Positions 44,525-56,699 of a DNA stretch of 64,000 nucleotides are shown here, one piece after another (the first letter of the stretch is position 1; every line of letters starts with the position of its first letter). The notes under the pieces are model-generated. The model was not told where the DNA came from. It worked only from the letters and a program-made list of their open reading frames with translations, and ran no database searches. The stretch spans positions 54,842,093 through 54,906,092 of the forward strand of contig NC_081849.1 in NCBI RefSeq assembly GCF_963259705.1, written 5' to 3'. Made by a program: the position numbers and the translations under genes. Source of the DNA: Myotis daubentonii. Taxonomy: Eukaryota > Chordata > Mammalia > Chiroptera > Vespertilionidae.

Positions 44525-46110
44525 TTTGAATTAGTGTTTCAGGCTTCTTCAGATATATTCCTGGAAGTAGAATCCCTGGCTCAAACAGCAATTCCATTTT
44601 TAATTATTTTGAGGAAACTGTATACTGTTTTCCACAGTGACTGTACCAGTCTGCATTCCCACCAGCATTGTACTAGGGTTCCCTTTTCTCCACATCCTCA
44701 CCAACACTTGTTTATTTCTTTTTTGATGATAGCCATTCTAACAGGTGATAGGTGATACCTCATTGTGGTTTTAATTTGCATTTCTCCGTTGGTAAGTGAT
44801 GTTGAGCACTTTTCCTATGTTTATTGGCCATCTTTGGAGAGTGTCTTTTCAGATCCTTTGCCCATTTTTTAATTGGACTGTTTGGGGTTTTTTTGGTTTT
44901 GAGTTGTATATGTTCTTTGTATTTTTCCCCCTCTTCTTTATAATTTTTTGATGTTAACCTTTTATCAGATATACTATATCATTGCCAGATATATGCTACC
45001 ATTCAGTGGGTTGTCTTTTCATTTTGTTGATGGTTTCCAGTGCTGTGCAAAAGCCTTTTAGTTTGATGTAGCCCTATTTGTTTATTTTTTCTTTTGTTTC
45101 CTTTGCCCAAGGAGATATATCACTAAAAATATTACTACAAGAAATGTCCGAGATTTTACTGCCTATATTTTCTTCTAGAATTTTATGGTTTTATACCTAA
45201 CATTTAAGTCTTCTAGCCATTTTGAGTTTACTCTTGTGTATGATGTAAGGATGTGGTCTAGTTTCATTTTTTGCATGTATCTGTTCAATTTTCACGACAC
45301 CATTTATTTGAAAGAATATATGCATCCCTGTGATCATTGCAGCATTATTTACAATAGCCAATATTTTGAAGCAGTTCAAGTGCCCATCAGTAGATGAGTG
45401 AGTGGATAAAAAAACTGTGGTACATTTACACAATGGACTACCACTCAGCCGTAAGGAAGAAGGAAATCTTACCTTTTGAAACAGCATGGATGGACCTGGA
45501 GAGTACTATGCTAAGTGAAATAATCCAGTCAGAGAAAGACGAATACCATATGATTTAAATCATATGTGGAATGTAATAAAAAAATAAACAAAATAGAAAC
45601 AAGCTCATGGATAGAGAGAATAGCTGTCAGAGGGAGGGGGCCTGGGAGATTGGGTGCAAAAGATGAAGGGGTTAAACCAGCCGTGGGCAAACTACTGCAG
45701 GCAGCCAGGATCTGGTCCGTTTGAAATGAATAAAACTAAAAAAAAAAAAAAAGACCGTACCCTTTTATGTAATGATGTTTACTTTGAATTTATATTAGTT
45801 CACACAAACACTCCATCCATGCTTTTGTTCCGGCCCTCCGGTCCAGTTTAAGAACCCATTGTGGCCCTAGAGTCAAAAAGTTTGCCCACCCCTGGAACAA
45901 ACAAACAAATAACATTATGGTGATTGCCAGAGGGGAAGCAAAGTAGGGGGAGGTGGAAGAAGACAAAGGGAAGATAAATGGTGGCAGAAAAAGACTTAAC
46001 TTTGGGTGGTGAGCACACAGTGCAGTATGCAGAGGATGTAGAGTGTACACTTGAAACCTGCGTGGTTTTAACCAATGTCACCACAGTAAATTCAATAAAA
46101 AAAGAGAAAT
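44525..46110 (+). mobile_element. L1 with 5' inversion (twin-primed), carrying a hAT MITE
   Basis: 44525 to about 45306 is L1 ORF2 in antisense ('ccaccagcattg', 'cattctaacaggtgatagg', 'tgttgatggtttccag', ending 'cacgacaccatttatt'). From about 45310 the sequence switches to sense ORF2/3' UTR ('cattgcagcattatttacaatagccaat', 'gcccatcagtagatgagtgag', 'cagcatggatggacctgga'), ending with '...ttgaaacctgcgtgg...ttcaataaaaaaag' at 46110. Opposite orientation of adjoining parts of one L1 with a single poly-A end is the twin-priming signature. A hAT element interrupts the sense part. Confidence 0.88.
45678..45894. mobile_element. Short non-autonomous hAT element (MITE)
   Basis: Terminal inverted repeats: left 'cagccgtgggcaaact', right complement 'caggggtgggcaaact', 14 of 16 matching. 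Length 217 bp with an internal A run. Flanking 8-mers (ggttaaac / gaacaaac) match only in part. Inserted in the 3' region of a twin-primed L1, so younger than that L1. Confidence 0.85.
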
Positions 46111-46114
46111 CTAC

Positions 46115-47440
46115 CAAATCTGATTTTTCTGCTAGATTTTTATTTCAGATTCTTTCTAATAAGTAGAATAAGTATGAAAATAATCTATTAATCTCCCTGA
46201 CATCTATTTCCATAATGTATTTTTCACCCAGCAATAAAGAGGGAGATAATCATGTTCTTAGCAATTTCAACCTCTGGAAAATTGACCAAATTTTTACCTG
46301 ATAGTTTGTTTATCCTACAACTTGTATTGATCTATTACTAAAAGAAAAAGGGTAACAAACAATTTTAATAAAATGAAAAAATCACCTAAAACAAAACCCC
46401 AAACCAAAACAAATATAAAAGTCCTGTGGCAAATTGCTGGAATCTTTTTGATAGTACACTTAATTACATGGTTCACATCTGTTAAGGGCCATAATCATCT
46501 CAATGAATATTTTCTACACTGTTTTGCATGTAAAAGGTGTGCAATAACTCAATTATTATTTTTTATAGTTCAGATTCTTTTGACCTAAGAAATAGTTATA
46601 TCCAAATGAAATTTGAAGTATTACTACTTTATTAAAAATTGAATAACTTAACAAAAAGTTCTGATGAAGTTACTTGGGCCCTTCACACTTGTAGCTATTG
46701 ATACTTCACTTCTGGGGGGTGGGAGACATGGATCAGAGGAATGAATAAAGTGAACTGGAAATTACTGAGGGTTACTAGTAAATGAAGACCTAGATTACTT
46801 ATTTCTTTGATTCTTACAGAGGGACTAACCCAATGTTGTGAATATAGCAAGTTGCTAATACTTTTCTTTTAAAGATTAAAGATAGTAATCTGAGCCTTGC
46901 TTTTTAACAAACTGTTACTTTCTTATCTTCACTTACTACATGCCCCAAGTGGCATTATAATATACTGCTCTAGCTCACTTGAATTTTTTGAACCCAGAAT
47001 AAGACAATATGTAAAAATTTTTGTACTAGAAAATTGGAAGTCAGGTGTCATTTTCATTACATGTCTTTTTAGATGAGTTGGAATAGATCTGACTGAAAGA
47101 GCAAACTGCAAGATATTTAGTTATTCATCTTATGTCATTATCACTTTCAAAGACAAATGAAGTTTAAAGAACCTGGGGATTGTTAATGAACTACTTATTG
47201 TTTTGTGTGTATGTGCATTTATTTGCAAAAATTCACATAAGAGACTTAGTTGGATATTTGGTTAATTTGGTTATTGATATATAATTTTTGTTTTCAGATA
47301 ATGTTTTTGAAATGGGTTATTTCTAGTTTGAAATATTCAAAGCAAAGTGTCATTTGTGATGATGCAATGACTCACTAAGCCCATTCCTGCCTTTTCTTTT
47401 AATCAAAGAAAACTTAATCAATACTTATAAAATCACATGT
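46115..47440. other. AT-rich DNA, nothing recognised
   Basis: No supported gene or repeat. Confidence 0.5.
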
Positions 47441-47442
47441 TG

Positions 47443-47670
47443 GTCTAAATCAGCGGTTCTCAACCTGTGGGTTGCGACCCCTTTGGTGATCGAAAGACCC
47501 TTTCACAGGGGTCGCCTAAGACCATCCTGCATATCAGATATTTACATTACGATTCATAATAGTAGCAACATTATAGTTATGAAGTAGCAACAAAAATAAT
47601 TCTACGGTTGGGTCACAACATGAGGAACTGTTTTTAAAGGGTCAGAAGGTTGAAAACCACTGGTCTAAAT
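47443..47670. mobile_element. SPIN-type hAT element with perfect 8-bp target duplication
   Basis: Left end 'cagcggttctcaacctgtgg', right end '...ggttgaaaaccactg', forming the hAT inverted repeat. The body has the SPIN landmarks 'ttcacaggggtcgcctaagaccat' and 'tcacaacatgaggaactg'. The element spans 47451-47662 (212 bp); GTCTAAAT is duplicated at 47443-47450 and 47663-47670. It is non-autonomous. SPIN elements are known to have moved between distant vertebrates. Confidence 0.95.
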
Positions 47671-48495
47671 TATACTGGCTGTGGAATATTAGAACAAATT
47701 CCTGGTGAGTCAGTGCCTTATAAAATTCCTAATAATTTCCTTATAATTCTGATCCCAGCCAAGATTATATAACCCTTTCCTTAAAGCAGATTCAAAGTGA
47801 AATCCACCCACAGGACTTGCAACCAGGGAAACAATGGTCAGTGGCAGCTCATCTATCTCCAAGGCCCCCTTTCCTCTGACTCTCCAGTGAGCTGATAGCA
47901 GCCCCACCTTGCCAAACTTCTGTTTCATGTTACCCTAGGCCCTTCTTGTTTCACTGTCCCCAACTCTGCTAAATGCACTCTCAAAATCACCTGAACTTGT
48001 GTTATGAAAGCTTTCCGACATGATGTCAAGAACTCACATACCACAGTCCTGCCTGAGGCAGACCCACCCCAGCATGGTCCTTCCCGGTAACAATATGACA
48101 TTTTAGAATAATCAAGTTATTCCGCAATGACAGAGAACAGATCTGCGGCTGATTCTGGCAGAAGACGTGAGAGATTGAACTTCTTCTGTGATGGAAATAT
48201 TTGCACCTTCATTGTTATGACAACCTAAAAATAAAAGGCCAAAAATGAAGATGAAAAAAAATAGTGAAATTCAATTTGTATTACCTACACCTATTTTTGT
48301 TTTCTATATGGAAGGACAAGAGGAAAGGAAGCAAGAGCAATAGAGACAGAAAACTTTTATGCCTGTTACTTTTACTCCAGTATTATCTTACTTTCATAGT
48401 CCTCTTCTACTCTGGGAAAATTCTGAAAATTAATTGCTTTCTCTGGTACTATATACTGAGGAGCAGGGGTGAGCATGAGAAAGTCACCACTAAAA
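47671..48495. other. Unclassified DNA
   Basis: A frame at 47710-47928 (minus) has no motif. Nothing else recognised. Confidence 0.45.
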
Positions 48496-48499
48496 TGGC

Positions 48500-49395
48500 C
48501 ATTGAAGATAGCCATTCTGACAGGTGTGAGGTGATATCTCGAGGTTTTAATTTGCATTTTCCTGATGATTACTGATGTTGAGATGTTTTCATATGCCTGT
48601 TGGCTATCTGTATGTCCTCTTTGGAGAAGTGTCTTATTGCCATCCTCTGCCCATTTTAAAATAAGCTTTTTTATTTTTTGATATTAAGTTGTATGAGTTC
48701 CTTATATATTATTGGATGTATCATTGGTGAATATCTTCCATTCAGTAGGTTGTCTTTTTGTTTTGTCAGTGATTTCCCTTGCTGTGTAGAAACGTTTTAA
48801 TTTAATGTAGTCTTTTTTATTTTTGTTGGGTTTCGTTTGCCCAAGGAGACATCCAAATATTTTTCACAGAGTTTACTGCCCATGTTAACTTATAGTAAGT
48901 AGTTCTATGGTTTTATGTCTTACATTTAAATCTTTAATCCATTTTGCATTTATTCTTCTGTAAGGTATAAGAAAGTGGCCTAGTTTCATTTTTTGCACTT
49001 ATTTATGCAGTTTTACCAATACCATTTATTGAAGAGACTCTTTACTGCATATTCTTGCCTTCTTTGTCATAGATTAATTCACCATGTAGCATGGATTGAT
49101 GTCTCTATTCTGTTCCATTGATCTATTTGTCTGTTTTTATTCCAGTACCATGCTGCTTTGATAGAAGGGATTAAGAAGTACAAATTGGCAGTTATAAAAA
49201 TATTCATGGAGGTGTAAAGTATAGCATAGGGAATATGATCAATAATGTTGCAATAACTATGCATGGTATCAGATGAGTACTAGACATATTGGGGTGATCA
49301 CTTTGTGAGTTATACAAATATTTAATCATTATGTTGTACACCTGAAATTAATATAATATTGTATGCCAACTGTAAGTGAAAAATAAAAAAAAATA
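48500..49395 (+). mobile_element. Second L1 with 5' inversion (twin-primed)
   Basis: 48500 to about 49165 is antisense ORF2 ('cattctgacaggtgtgaggtgatatc', 'atgtagtcttttttattttt', 'accatttattgaagag', 'cagtaccatgctgctttgat'). About 49168 onward is sense 3' UTR ('gaagtacaaattggcagttataaaa', 'gtgagttatacaaatatttaatcattatg', 'ttgtacacctgaaattaatataatattgtatg'), ending in an A-rich tail at 49380-49395. Confidence 0.88.
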
Positions 49396-49399
49396 AAAA

Positions 49400-50312
49400 G
49401 TTATAACATCCCAAGGGAACAATAAAATAAAAGGTTAGATGACATTAAGAAAAGAATAAAAATAAAGAGGACATTGAAAAACTCAGTATAGCCCTATGGT
49501 CTGAATCAAACAAGAAAAGTTTTATATCCTCTCAAAATTTTAGGAAAGAGAATAAGTTTAGAACAATGGCAAATAGGGATGATAAATAATTTTCATTTTA
49601 CACAATGAAAATGACTTTATACAAATGTCAGATTCCATCTTATAATTTTACTGAATTAACTTTTTTGTAGGCATAGATTGTAGCTTTTCTTTTTATTTTT
49701 AAAAATTTTACTACCTAAGTCCTTGTGTTTTTTTTCCAATTTGATGGTGAATTTGATATAAGTATTTATGTCTTTTAAATTTCTGGAGCATTTGTATAAT
49801 AATAAGACAGATCATTTTATGTCATCATGACTTCCAAATGATACTGTTTTGCACGGACTAGTAAAAATATATTTCTGAGGCTTTGGAAAAGACTCTTGGA
49901 GCGCCTTTGGAAAGTTATCTACAAAAATTATTGCTACTACTTTCTTGTTCTAGTATAAGAATCATTTTTAAGTCTAAAATTTAGTATTTTGAAGGTGAGC
50001 AGAGTAAAAAGATATGGCATTAGCAACAATCACATTTGTAAGTAAACATTAGAAAATAAGCTTTCAAAGTCATAATTGACATACATGATTTCTAATTAAA
50101 TCTAGTATAAACAGAATTCCTTTTCCTTCAGACTTTGAATGAGGGGAGAAATCGCATGATCACGAATCTCTTGCTTCATTTTGTTCTCTGAGCAGCGTGT
50201 TCTGGTTACTCTTGTGTATATGGACTCCCTTATAGAGGAGATTGAGCACCTTCATTAGATGGGTGCACTGGCAGGGAAATGAAAACTTTTTTTTGTTACT
50301 CTGTTGTCTGGG
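49400..50312. other. AT-rich DNA, nothing recognised
   Basis: No supported element. Confidence 0.5.
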
Positions 50313-50314
50313 AG

Positions 50315-50430
50315 GAAGGTTTGACTCAACAAATATTTTATTAAATGCTTCCTATGATGTCAGGCTCAGTGTTAGATGCCAGGGATAGAAGAGTGAACAA
50401 GGTAGACCCAACCATTGCCTTTGCTGTGTT
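50315..50430 (-). mobile_element. L2 3' end fragment, minus orientation
   Basis: 'caacaaatattttattaaatgcttcctatgatgtcaggctcagtgttagatgccagggatagaagagtgaacaagg' is the reverse of the common L2 3' end; the blocks quoted are consecutive. Confidence 0.7.
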
Positions 50431-51000
50431 TACCGGGGGTTCCGTTAATGGCAAACTCACATTTTGCTGATGGGAAAGCTAATCTTGAAAAGCTTTCCCT
50501 GGGCAAAGAGTACTTTAATTACATTGTAAACTTGTACACAATTGGGTTATTGAAGTATGCATTGAATTTTTTTATTTTATAGTTTCTAATGGGGATTTAT
50601 GATCCTATATATTGGTTTGTGCAGCTTAATTGACACCCATTCACCTAAATGAAATAAATCTTGTTACCCAGAGATTATGACTCACTTTGAAGCAACTGTG
50701 ATAAATAAATATAGGTTTCCCACATTAATTACCTGAAAATCTTACAGGACAGTGATCAAGAAAATGACTCTTTAAGATAATTATTTACAATGCTAAAGAA
50801 GCAAAACATATGTACATTAAATGATCATTGTATGAGTATAAAGGGTAAGCAAATTAGATTAACTTCTATTATTTGTTTTATCTGTAAATTTTAATAGCTA
50901 TTTAAGGCCTAAAAGAAATTAAGATGAACCTGCTATAAATTATACAAGATGTCTAACAAGACATTGATATGAACATCAGTTTATAAAATACTTATAAGAA
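50431..51000. other. AT-rich DNA, nothing recognised
   Basis: No supported element. Confidence 0.5.
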
Positions 51001-51004
51001 TCCA

Positions 51005-51137
51005 TTAGAGTAATGCTTCCCAGTGTCTTCTGAGCATCATTTATATCCGCATCACTTGTTTCTGACATTTTATTAAAAATGCAGAATCCTTGGCATTACT
51101 CACCCCTATTGAATCAGGAACTCTGGAGCTAACTCAT
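51005..51137 (+). mobile_element. MER5A-like hAT remnant
   Basis: 'gagcatcatttatatccgcatcac', 'attaaaaatgcagaatccttgg', 'ttgaatcaggaactctgg' follow MER5A order. Confidence 0.7.
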
Positions 51138-51154
51138 CAGTTACCTGTATTTTT

Positions 51155-51384
51155 TTTTTTAATCCTCACCCAGGGACATTTTCCCATTGATTTTTTCAGA
51201 GAGAGTGGAAGAGAGAGGGAAAGACAGAGAGAATGTGAGAGCAACACATCAATTGATTGCCTCCTGCATGTGCCCCAACCAGAACCTAGGCTGGTGAGGA
51301 GTCTGCAACCGAGGTACATGCCCTTGACCAGGACTCTTCCGTCTGTAGGCCGATGCTCTATCCACTGAGACAAACCGGCTAGGG
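51155..51384 (-). mobile_element. Ves SINE (tail-palindrome subfamily)
   Basis: Tail side 'aatcctcacccagggacattttcccattg'; head side 'ccactgagacaaaccggctaggg'. Target duplication CAGT(T/C)ACCTGTATTTTT at 51138-51154 and 51385-51401, one mismatch. Confidence 0.95.
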
Positions 51385-51644
51385 CAGTCACCTGTATTTT
51401 TAAACATGTCTTCTGGGAAATTTTTATGTATGCTGAAATTTGGGAAGTTCTCTTCTAAAGCTAGTCAAAACATTTCCCTACCTCCAACTTGAAGTAAGAT
51501 ATAATCTCTAAAGTCCTTGAGCTTGTTTCCTGCAGATAGCATGCACTGGGAACCTGTTTTTGCACTAGTGTTGTGAACTATACTATTCTCTGGGTCCCTG
51601 TAGCCAATCCACATGAGCCGTGGAAGCTCCAGGCTGATGCATCC

Positions 51645-51790
51645 CACCTTGAAGCTGTAGGATGGTAGTATTTCTCAGTGTGTCTTACAGTCACCAGGTT
51701 CAAACTCATCCTTGGGCTAGCTAAAAGCAGGTTCTAGGAACACGCCTGAGACCTTCTGGTTTAGGATGTCTAACGATAAGATTGGAATCC
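51645..51790. mobile_element. Probable MER5-type hAT remnant
   Basis: 'gtatttctcagtgtgtcttacagtcacc' and 'gaccttctggtttagg' resemble MER5 ends. Weak. Confidence 0.4.
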
Positions 51791-51809
51791 ATTAAAAAAT
51801 AAAGTCTGA

Positions 51810-52043
51810 GCTCTAGCTGGTTTGGCTCAATGGATAGAGTGTCAGCCTGCAGACTGAAGGGTCTGGAGTTCAATTCCGGTCAAGGGCACATGCCTGGGTT
51901 GTGGGCTTGATCCCCAGTAGGAGGCATGCAGGAGGCAACCAATCAATGATTCTCTCGCAACCAATCAATGATTCTCTCTCATCATTGCTGTTTCTAACTC
52001 TCTCTCCCTCTCCCTTCCTCTCTGAAATAAAAAAAAATATCTT
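51810..52043 (+). mobile_element. Ves SINE with small internal duplication
   Basis: Head 'tctagctggtttggctcaatgg'. The block 'caaccaatcaatgattctctc' occurs twice in succession (about 51937-51980). Target duplication AAAAAATAAA(G/C)TCTGA at 51794-51809 and 52044-52059. Confidence 0.95.
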
Positions 52044-52059
52044 AAAAAATAAACTCTGA

Positions 52060-53375
52060 AAAGTAACTTTTAATGCATATTTTTGATAATAAAAATGTTT
52101 TACTAAATCTTTCAATTAATTTCATCCTGATGAATTTCATATATTTTAATATATGAGAGCTACTACCCTTTAATGGCAAAACATGTTTAAGACCAGTCCC
52201 AGGATTTGAATCATGACCTCACAGGAATGATCTGTTTTAAACCTTCCTGACCTTTATCTCCTATTCCTCTCCTCATGCTCATTGAAACTATTGTTGCCTG
52301 ATGGCACTCTGGCGTTTCCACTTGGTACCTTTATATTTGTTGTTTCCTCACCTACCCCTCTTTTTGGTAATGGCATGTTTTATCACACCCTGCATAGCAT
52401 GTTAAAATTGTGAAGATTTTTCCAGTACCTATAGGTACATTTTTTGGCCATTGTACTTTCACAGTACTGCTATACGTTCATGACATTGATCAAGTTGGGG
52501 TATAATTATGATAATAGTCCAAATTGCTTTCTCTCCATAAACAGTTTCCCCAGAACACGAGCGGGCTCTTGCTCCTATTAGTACGCCATGCAGCGGTCAG
52601 CACATTGCATGGCATGAATACTAGTGACTCCTCTTCCTCCTGTGCTTCTAAATTCACTTCCCTGGGCTGCATTCAGAAGAAAATATCCCAGAAATGTGAC
52701 ATGCCATTTTGAAACAACTTCTTCCCTCTCTCACTAATGGCTTAGTTAATGATTTTTTTTTGACTAATGGAGAACTCTTTTGCTTCATTTTAGGAGTCTA
52801 TGAAGGAAAAATGACTTCGTACATATTCTCTGTTACTCATATTTTAGAGCACATGAAGGGAAAGTCACTTCTTGTTTCTGTTACTCATGTTTTTGTTTCA
52901 GGTCTCTGCTTGTAGAAGATTGAGGCCGGTGTTTAGAACATGTTATCCTCTGTTTAGGAAAGACTAAGTGAGGCAAAACACATTGGCCATCGTTCAAGGC
53001 ATTAGAAGAGATATCAAGAAATCCCCAAACTTCCAATGAATGAGATTCATTTATAGATACTAAACTTAAAATAACATGTTTATGTTGCTATGCATGCCTG
53101 TGATCAATCAGTTTAGTAAATATGTGAGAACAACTAAGAAGAAAAAATGCAGATAAAACATTGCAATTTATATATATTCAAAGCATGTCTGGCCCTGTGT
53201 CAAATAACTCAACAGCATGTACATTTTTCTAATTTTTACCTGTATATGATTAATTATTTCAGGCGTCTCCCGAATGGGTAATCTCATAAAGAGCCTTCTC
53301 AAAGTTCTATCAGTTATAGCTTATCTCTATGTTAGGAGATGTAGGGTGCTGAGATAAATTCTAGATAGTGTATGG
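52060..53375. other. AT-rich DNA, possibly with old L2 near 52240-52420
   Basis: A C/T-rich patch at 52240-52420 may be L2, but I cannot support it. Frames at 52490-52915 lack motifs. Confidence 0.4.
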
Positions 53376-53379
53376 AAAA

Positions 53380-53580
53380 GTACACAGGATTTTCAGTTAG
53401 AGACCTCTTGCTTATATTTCATTTTTTCCCCAGTTTCATGCTATGTGAACTTAACTTATCCAAGGCCCCATCTTCTCAGCTACAAACCTTAGACAAATTT
53501 TAAAGGTCTCCCTGGAGGGTTGTTTTGTGGATTAAATAATAAGATGCATGTGAACCTTCCCTGTCTGGACTGTGCGAGGC
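53380..53580 (+). mobile_element. MIR SINE (degraded)
   Basis: 'tatgtgaacttaacttatccaaggccccatcttctcagctacaaacc' and 'ggagggttgttttgtggattaaataataagatgcatg' fit the MIR order. Confidence 0.7.
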
Positions 53581-53584
53581 AGAC

Positions 53585-54068
53585 TTAAGGCTGGTTGATC
53601 TACAAGTTACTATGGGAAGAAGTCATCCTTTCGGATCTATATCTGGAAAAGGACTGGAATCCAATGGCCTTGAGCATTACCTGAGGTTTCTCTGGTAATT
53701 TTCTTTCAATTTGGTTATCATCTAGCATGCTATTACTTCTCAAGTAGAACCAGTTGTCCAAAAATGTCAAACTTCTTTTAGCTGACCATTACCTGGGAAT
53801 GAATTATAAGACTTTGTGTTGAAGCAATGTGTATTTCCCATAACACTGAAATGAGCAATTGGAAGAAATCTTGCCTCTGACTCTAATTAAGGATTTCTTT
53901 GTTTCACAGCTGACACTCACAGTCACAGGAACATTAAATGTAGCTCTTAAAATAGTTAAAAATGTTTAAGGTTAGATTCAAATATCAGCTATGTCCTTTT
54001 AATACTTGATAAACGGTTACACTTTGGAGCCACCTATCATTCTTTTTCTAGTTTAATGTATATCTAAG

Positions 54069-54132
<64 letters not shown>

Positions 54133-54612
54133 TATTATAATCTCTGCTACCCATATGAAAAGGATAGTGAATTAGAGTAAACGTACTATTTCATGTTTCA
54201 CTTAGTCTATTTCCTAATTCTTCAATTAATTTAAGACATGATATAAAGCTTAAATTCCAGGAGACTTTTGTTTCTGAACAATTTGTTACTTTCTTGGGTC
54301 GCCACATAAAATACACTTATGTAAAATAGTTCACTAATGTTTTACTTGTACTTAAAGATTAAAGGGACATATTCTTGGAGCCCAGACAGATTACATCTCT
54401 TCTACGTTATTTCCACCATGACTCATAGGATAGTTTTATGAAATTTATCATTGTTTACTCACCATTTATGAGATGGAGAAAGAGTTCTATTGCGAGACAC
54501 CTGTATTTGAACACATGCATATATCAAAGTGGTGTCACAGTAGAATGACTTTTAACTTGGCAAGCTAAGATTTCCCTTAAGTCATGCTGTTAGTGACATG
54601 TTGTGGGGCAAG
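53585..54612. other. AT-rich DNA with a long AT repeat
   Basis: (AT)n at 54070-54130; no gene or further repeat recognised. Confidence 0.5.
54070..54130. repeat. (AT)n microsatellite
   Basis: About 60 bp of uninterrupted alternating AT. Confidence 0.98.
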
Positions 54613-54616
54613 CAGT

Positions 54617-54810
54617 AGTCCAGAGCACAGCATAGAACCAAACTGCCTTGGGTGGATGCCTAGTGCTATCTGTTATTGCCTCTAGATCTTGGACAATTCC
54701 CTTGGTCTTTCTGACTCTCAAATTTGTCTGTAACATGTAGATAGTAATAATTGTTCCCAATGTGTACATAGCACTGAAATGAGACTCTATGTATTCATAT
54801 GTACAAAACA
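54617..54810 (+). mobile_element. MIR SINE (degraded)
   Basis: 'cagagcacagcatagaaccaaactgccttggg', 'cttggacaattcccttggtc', 'ctcaaatttgtctgtaacatg', 'agtaataattgttccc' follow the MIR order. Confidence 0.75.
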
Positions 54811-54814
54811 GTCT

Positions 54815-56340
54815 AGAAGACTATGTATTAACATGTACAGAATAGTCTGGAAGACTATGAATAAATGTTAGAATTGATCGCACTTGTGCAAAGATCATCC
54901 TGGTAACTTCAGACAGCTTTTGGATGGGAAACACACCACAGTATCTCATGTTAAAACTGCAGGATGCTTGCAGATTTTTAAAGAGTGCCAGAAAGGAATA
55001 AGTCACTGGTGTAGATTGAATTATAGGGCATAAAAGCATAAAAAGAAGTATACTTTAACAGGAGAAGGTATAGAGAAGAGAAATAAAAACAAGGAGAGTA
55101 TAGAGGAGAAAATTCATATGAGTCTTGGAAGGAAGTTAAAGGTTCATTTAAGAGTTATGGGGAGTAAGTAGTAGGAAGTATACTTAGAAATGAGTTTAAA
55201 TATTTCCCCCCGTTTACATGAGAGGGACTTGAGCGTGGAGAGGAGATCTATAAATGTGGAGTGTGCCCATCCTTTTCTGATTAGAAGTCAAAGGATCGCT
55301 TCTGAAAAGACAGGAGCACACAGAGAAAGGCCCCTGACATTGGGAAGAAGAAAAGTGAAGTCTTCTGACTTCTGCTGGGGGATTTCTACAGACTGTCAGC
55401 AGGAAGTGGGTGAGGGGAAGGAGTGTCAGAAGACAGTTCCTCGGAATTTTGTGAGTCTGCCCTAACTTGCCTTGCAGAAAGTCAAGCCCAAATGCTTAAA
55501 CCTCCTCTAGGTAATTGCAAGTTGGGTGCATTTTAGAAGAAAAGTTGACATTTTAAAAGCAGGAAATCTGATAACTTGACCCAATTTTACAAGGTGAATG
55601 AATAATAAACTAGTTGTGCTGTTTCGTGGAAGCTCCATTGAAATAGGTCATCTTTATTTCTCTTGGCTACCAGGAGGCACAAGCATATTTACCCGCTAAC
55701 TTTCTTCTACTGTGCGCATAATTATATGCAGCTCTCCGCTGAGCGGGCCCACGTGCCCATAGCCCTTCACCATGGTGGGGAGTGGTGTGTAACATTTCTC
55801 TAGGAACATATTAGGAAACTAGTTTTAAACAAAGGAACATGTCTCCAAGTCAACTATTGTGGTTAACATCAGATTCAGACACGGGAAACAGCTTGATTAG
55901 TAAATCCAAATAGAAGTCACCAGTTTCCTAAAAGGAAAATAATTTCTATTCCAATTCACTTAACTTTTTTTTTAAAAAAAAAGCCTTGTCAGTTGATTAG
56001 TTTATCAATTCAACTATAATATTGCAAAGGAAGTGTTGGGTTCCCAAGTTACATTAAAAAAATACTATAGTCGTTGACATTAACTAAGCCAGATTTCTTT
56101 TTCCTGTTGCTTCCTTTTTCATGCCTTGTTGCAGACACGAAAGGTTTCCTTTAGCTCATTGCACACTAGCCAGGAGCCTCGCTCAAAAGCCCTGTGTTCC
56201 CTTCAAGTTAGTACTCACCCTTTGTGCCATTTTAGCCACTAATCCTATTCCTCAGTGTACACATAGTTGTTTTGTATTCAGATAAATAATCCAATAGAGT
56301 AGGGTCTGGCAACAGATGCTATTCCATATTATTGGCAATA
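54815..56340. other. Unclassified DNA
   Basis: A 91-codon plus-strand frame at 55190-55465 has no motif and no splice or promoter support. Nothing else is recognised. Confidence 0.45.
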
Positions 56341-56356
56341 CAGGTCATAATGTCTT

Positions 56357-56581
56357 TTTTTTAAAAAAATATATATTTTGTTGATTTTTTACAGAGAGGA
56401 AGGGAGAGGGATAGAGAGCCAGAAACATCGATGAGAAAGAAACATCGATCAGCTTCCTCCTGCACGCCCCTACTGGGGATGTGCCCGCAACCGAGGTACA
56501 TGCCCTTGACCGGAAATTGAACCCGGACCCTTGAGTCCGCAGGCCGACGCTCTATCCACTGAGCCAAACCGGTTCTGGTGG
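56357..56581 (-). mobile_element. Ves SINE with perfect 14-bp target duplication
   Basis: Well-preserved minus-oriented Ves. GGTCATAATGTCTT is at 56343-56356 and 56582-56595. Confidence 0.97.
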
Positions 56582-56699
56582 GGTCATAATGTCTTAACCC
56601 AAAGAAATCATTCTAATGATGCATGTTTCATTCTGTAGCAAGGGGATGAAAGGAAACGGCTTAGGCAGGCACACACTTATGAGAGAGGTGGAGCCTTGA

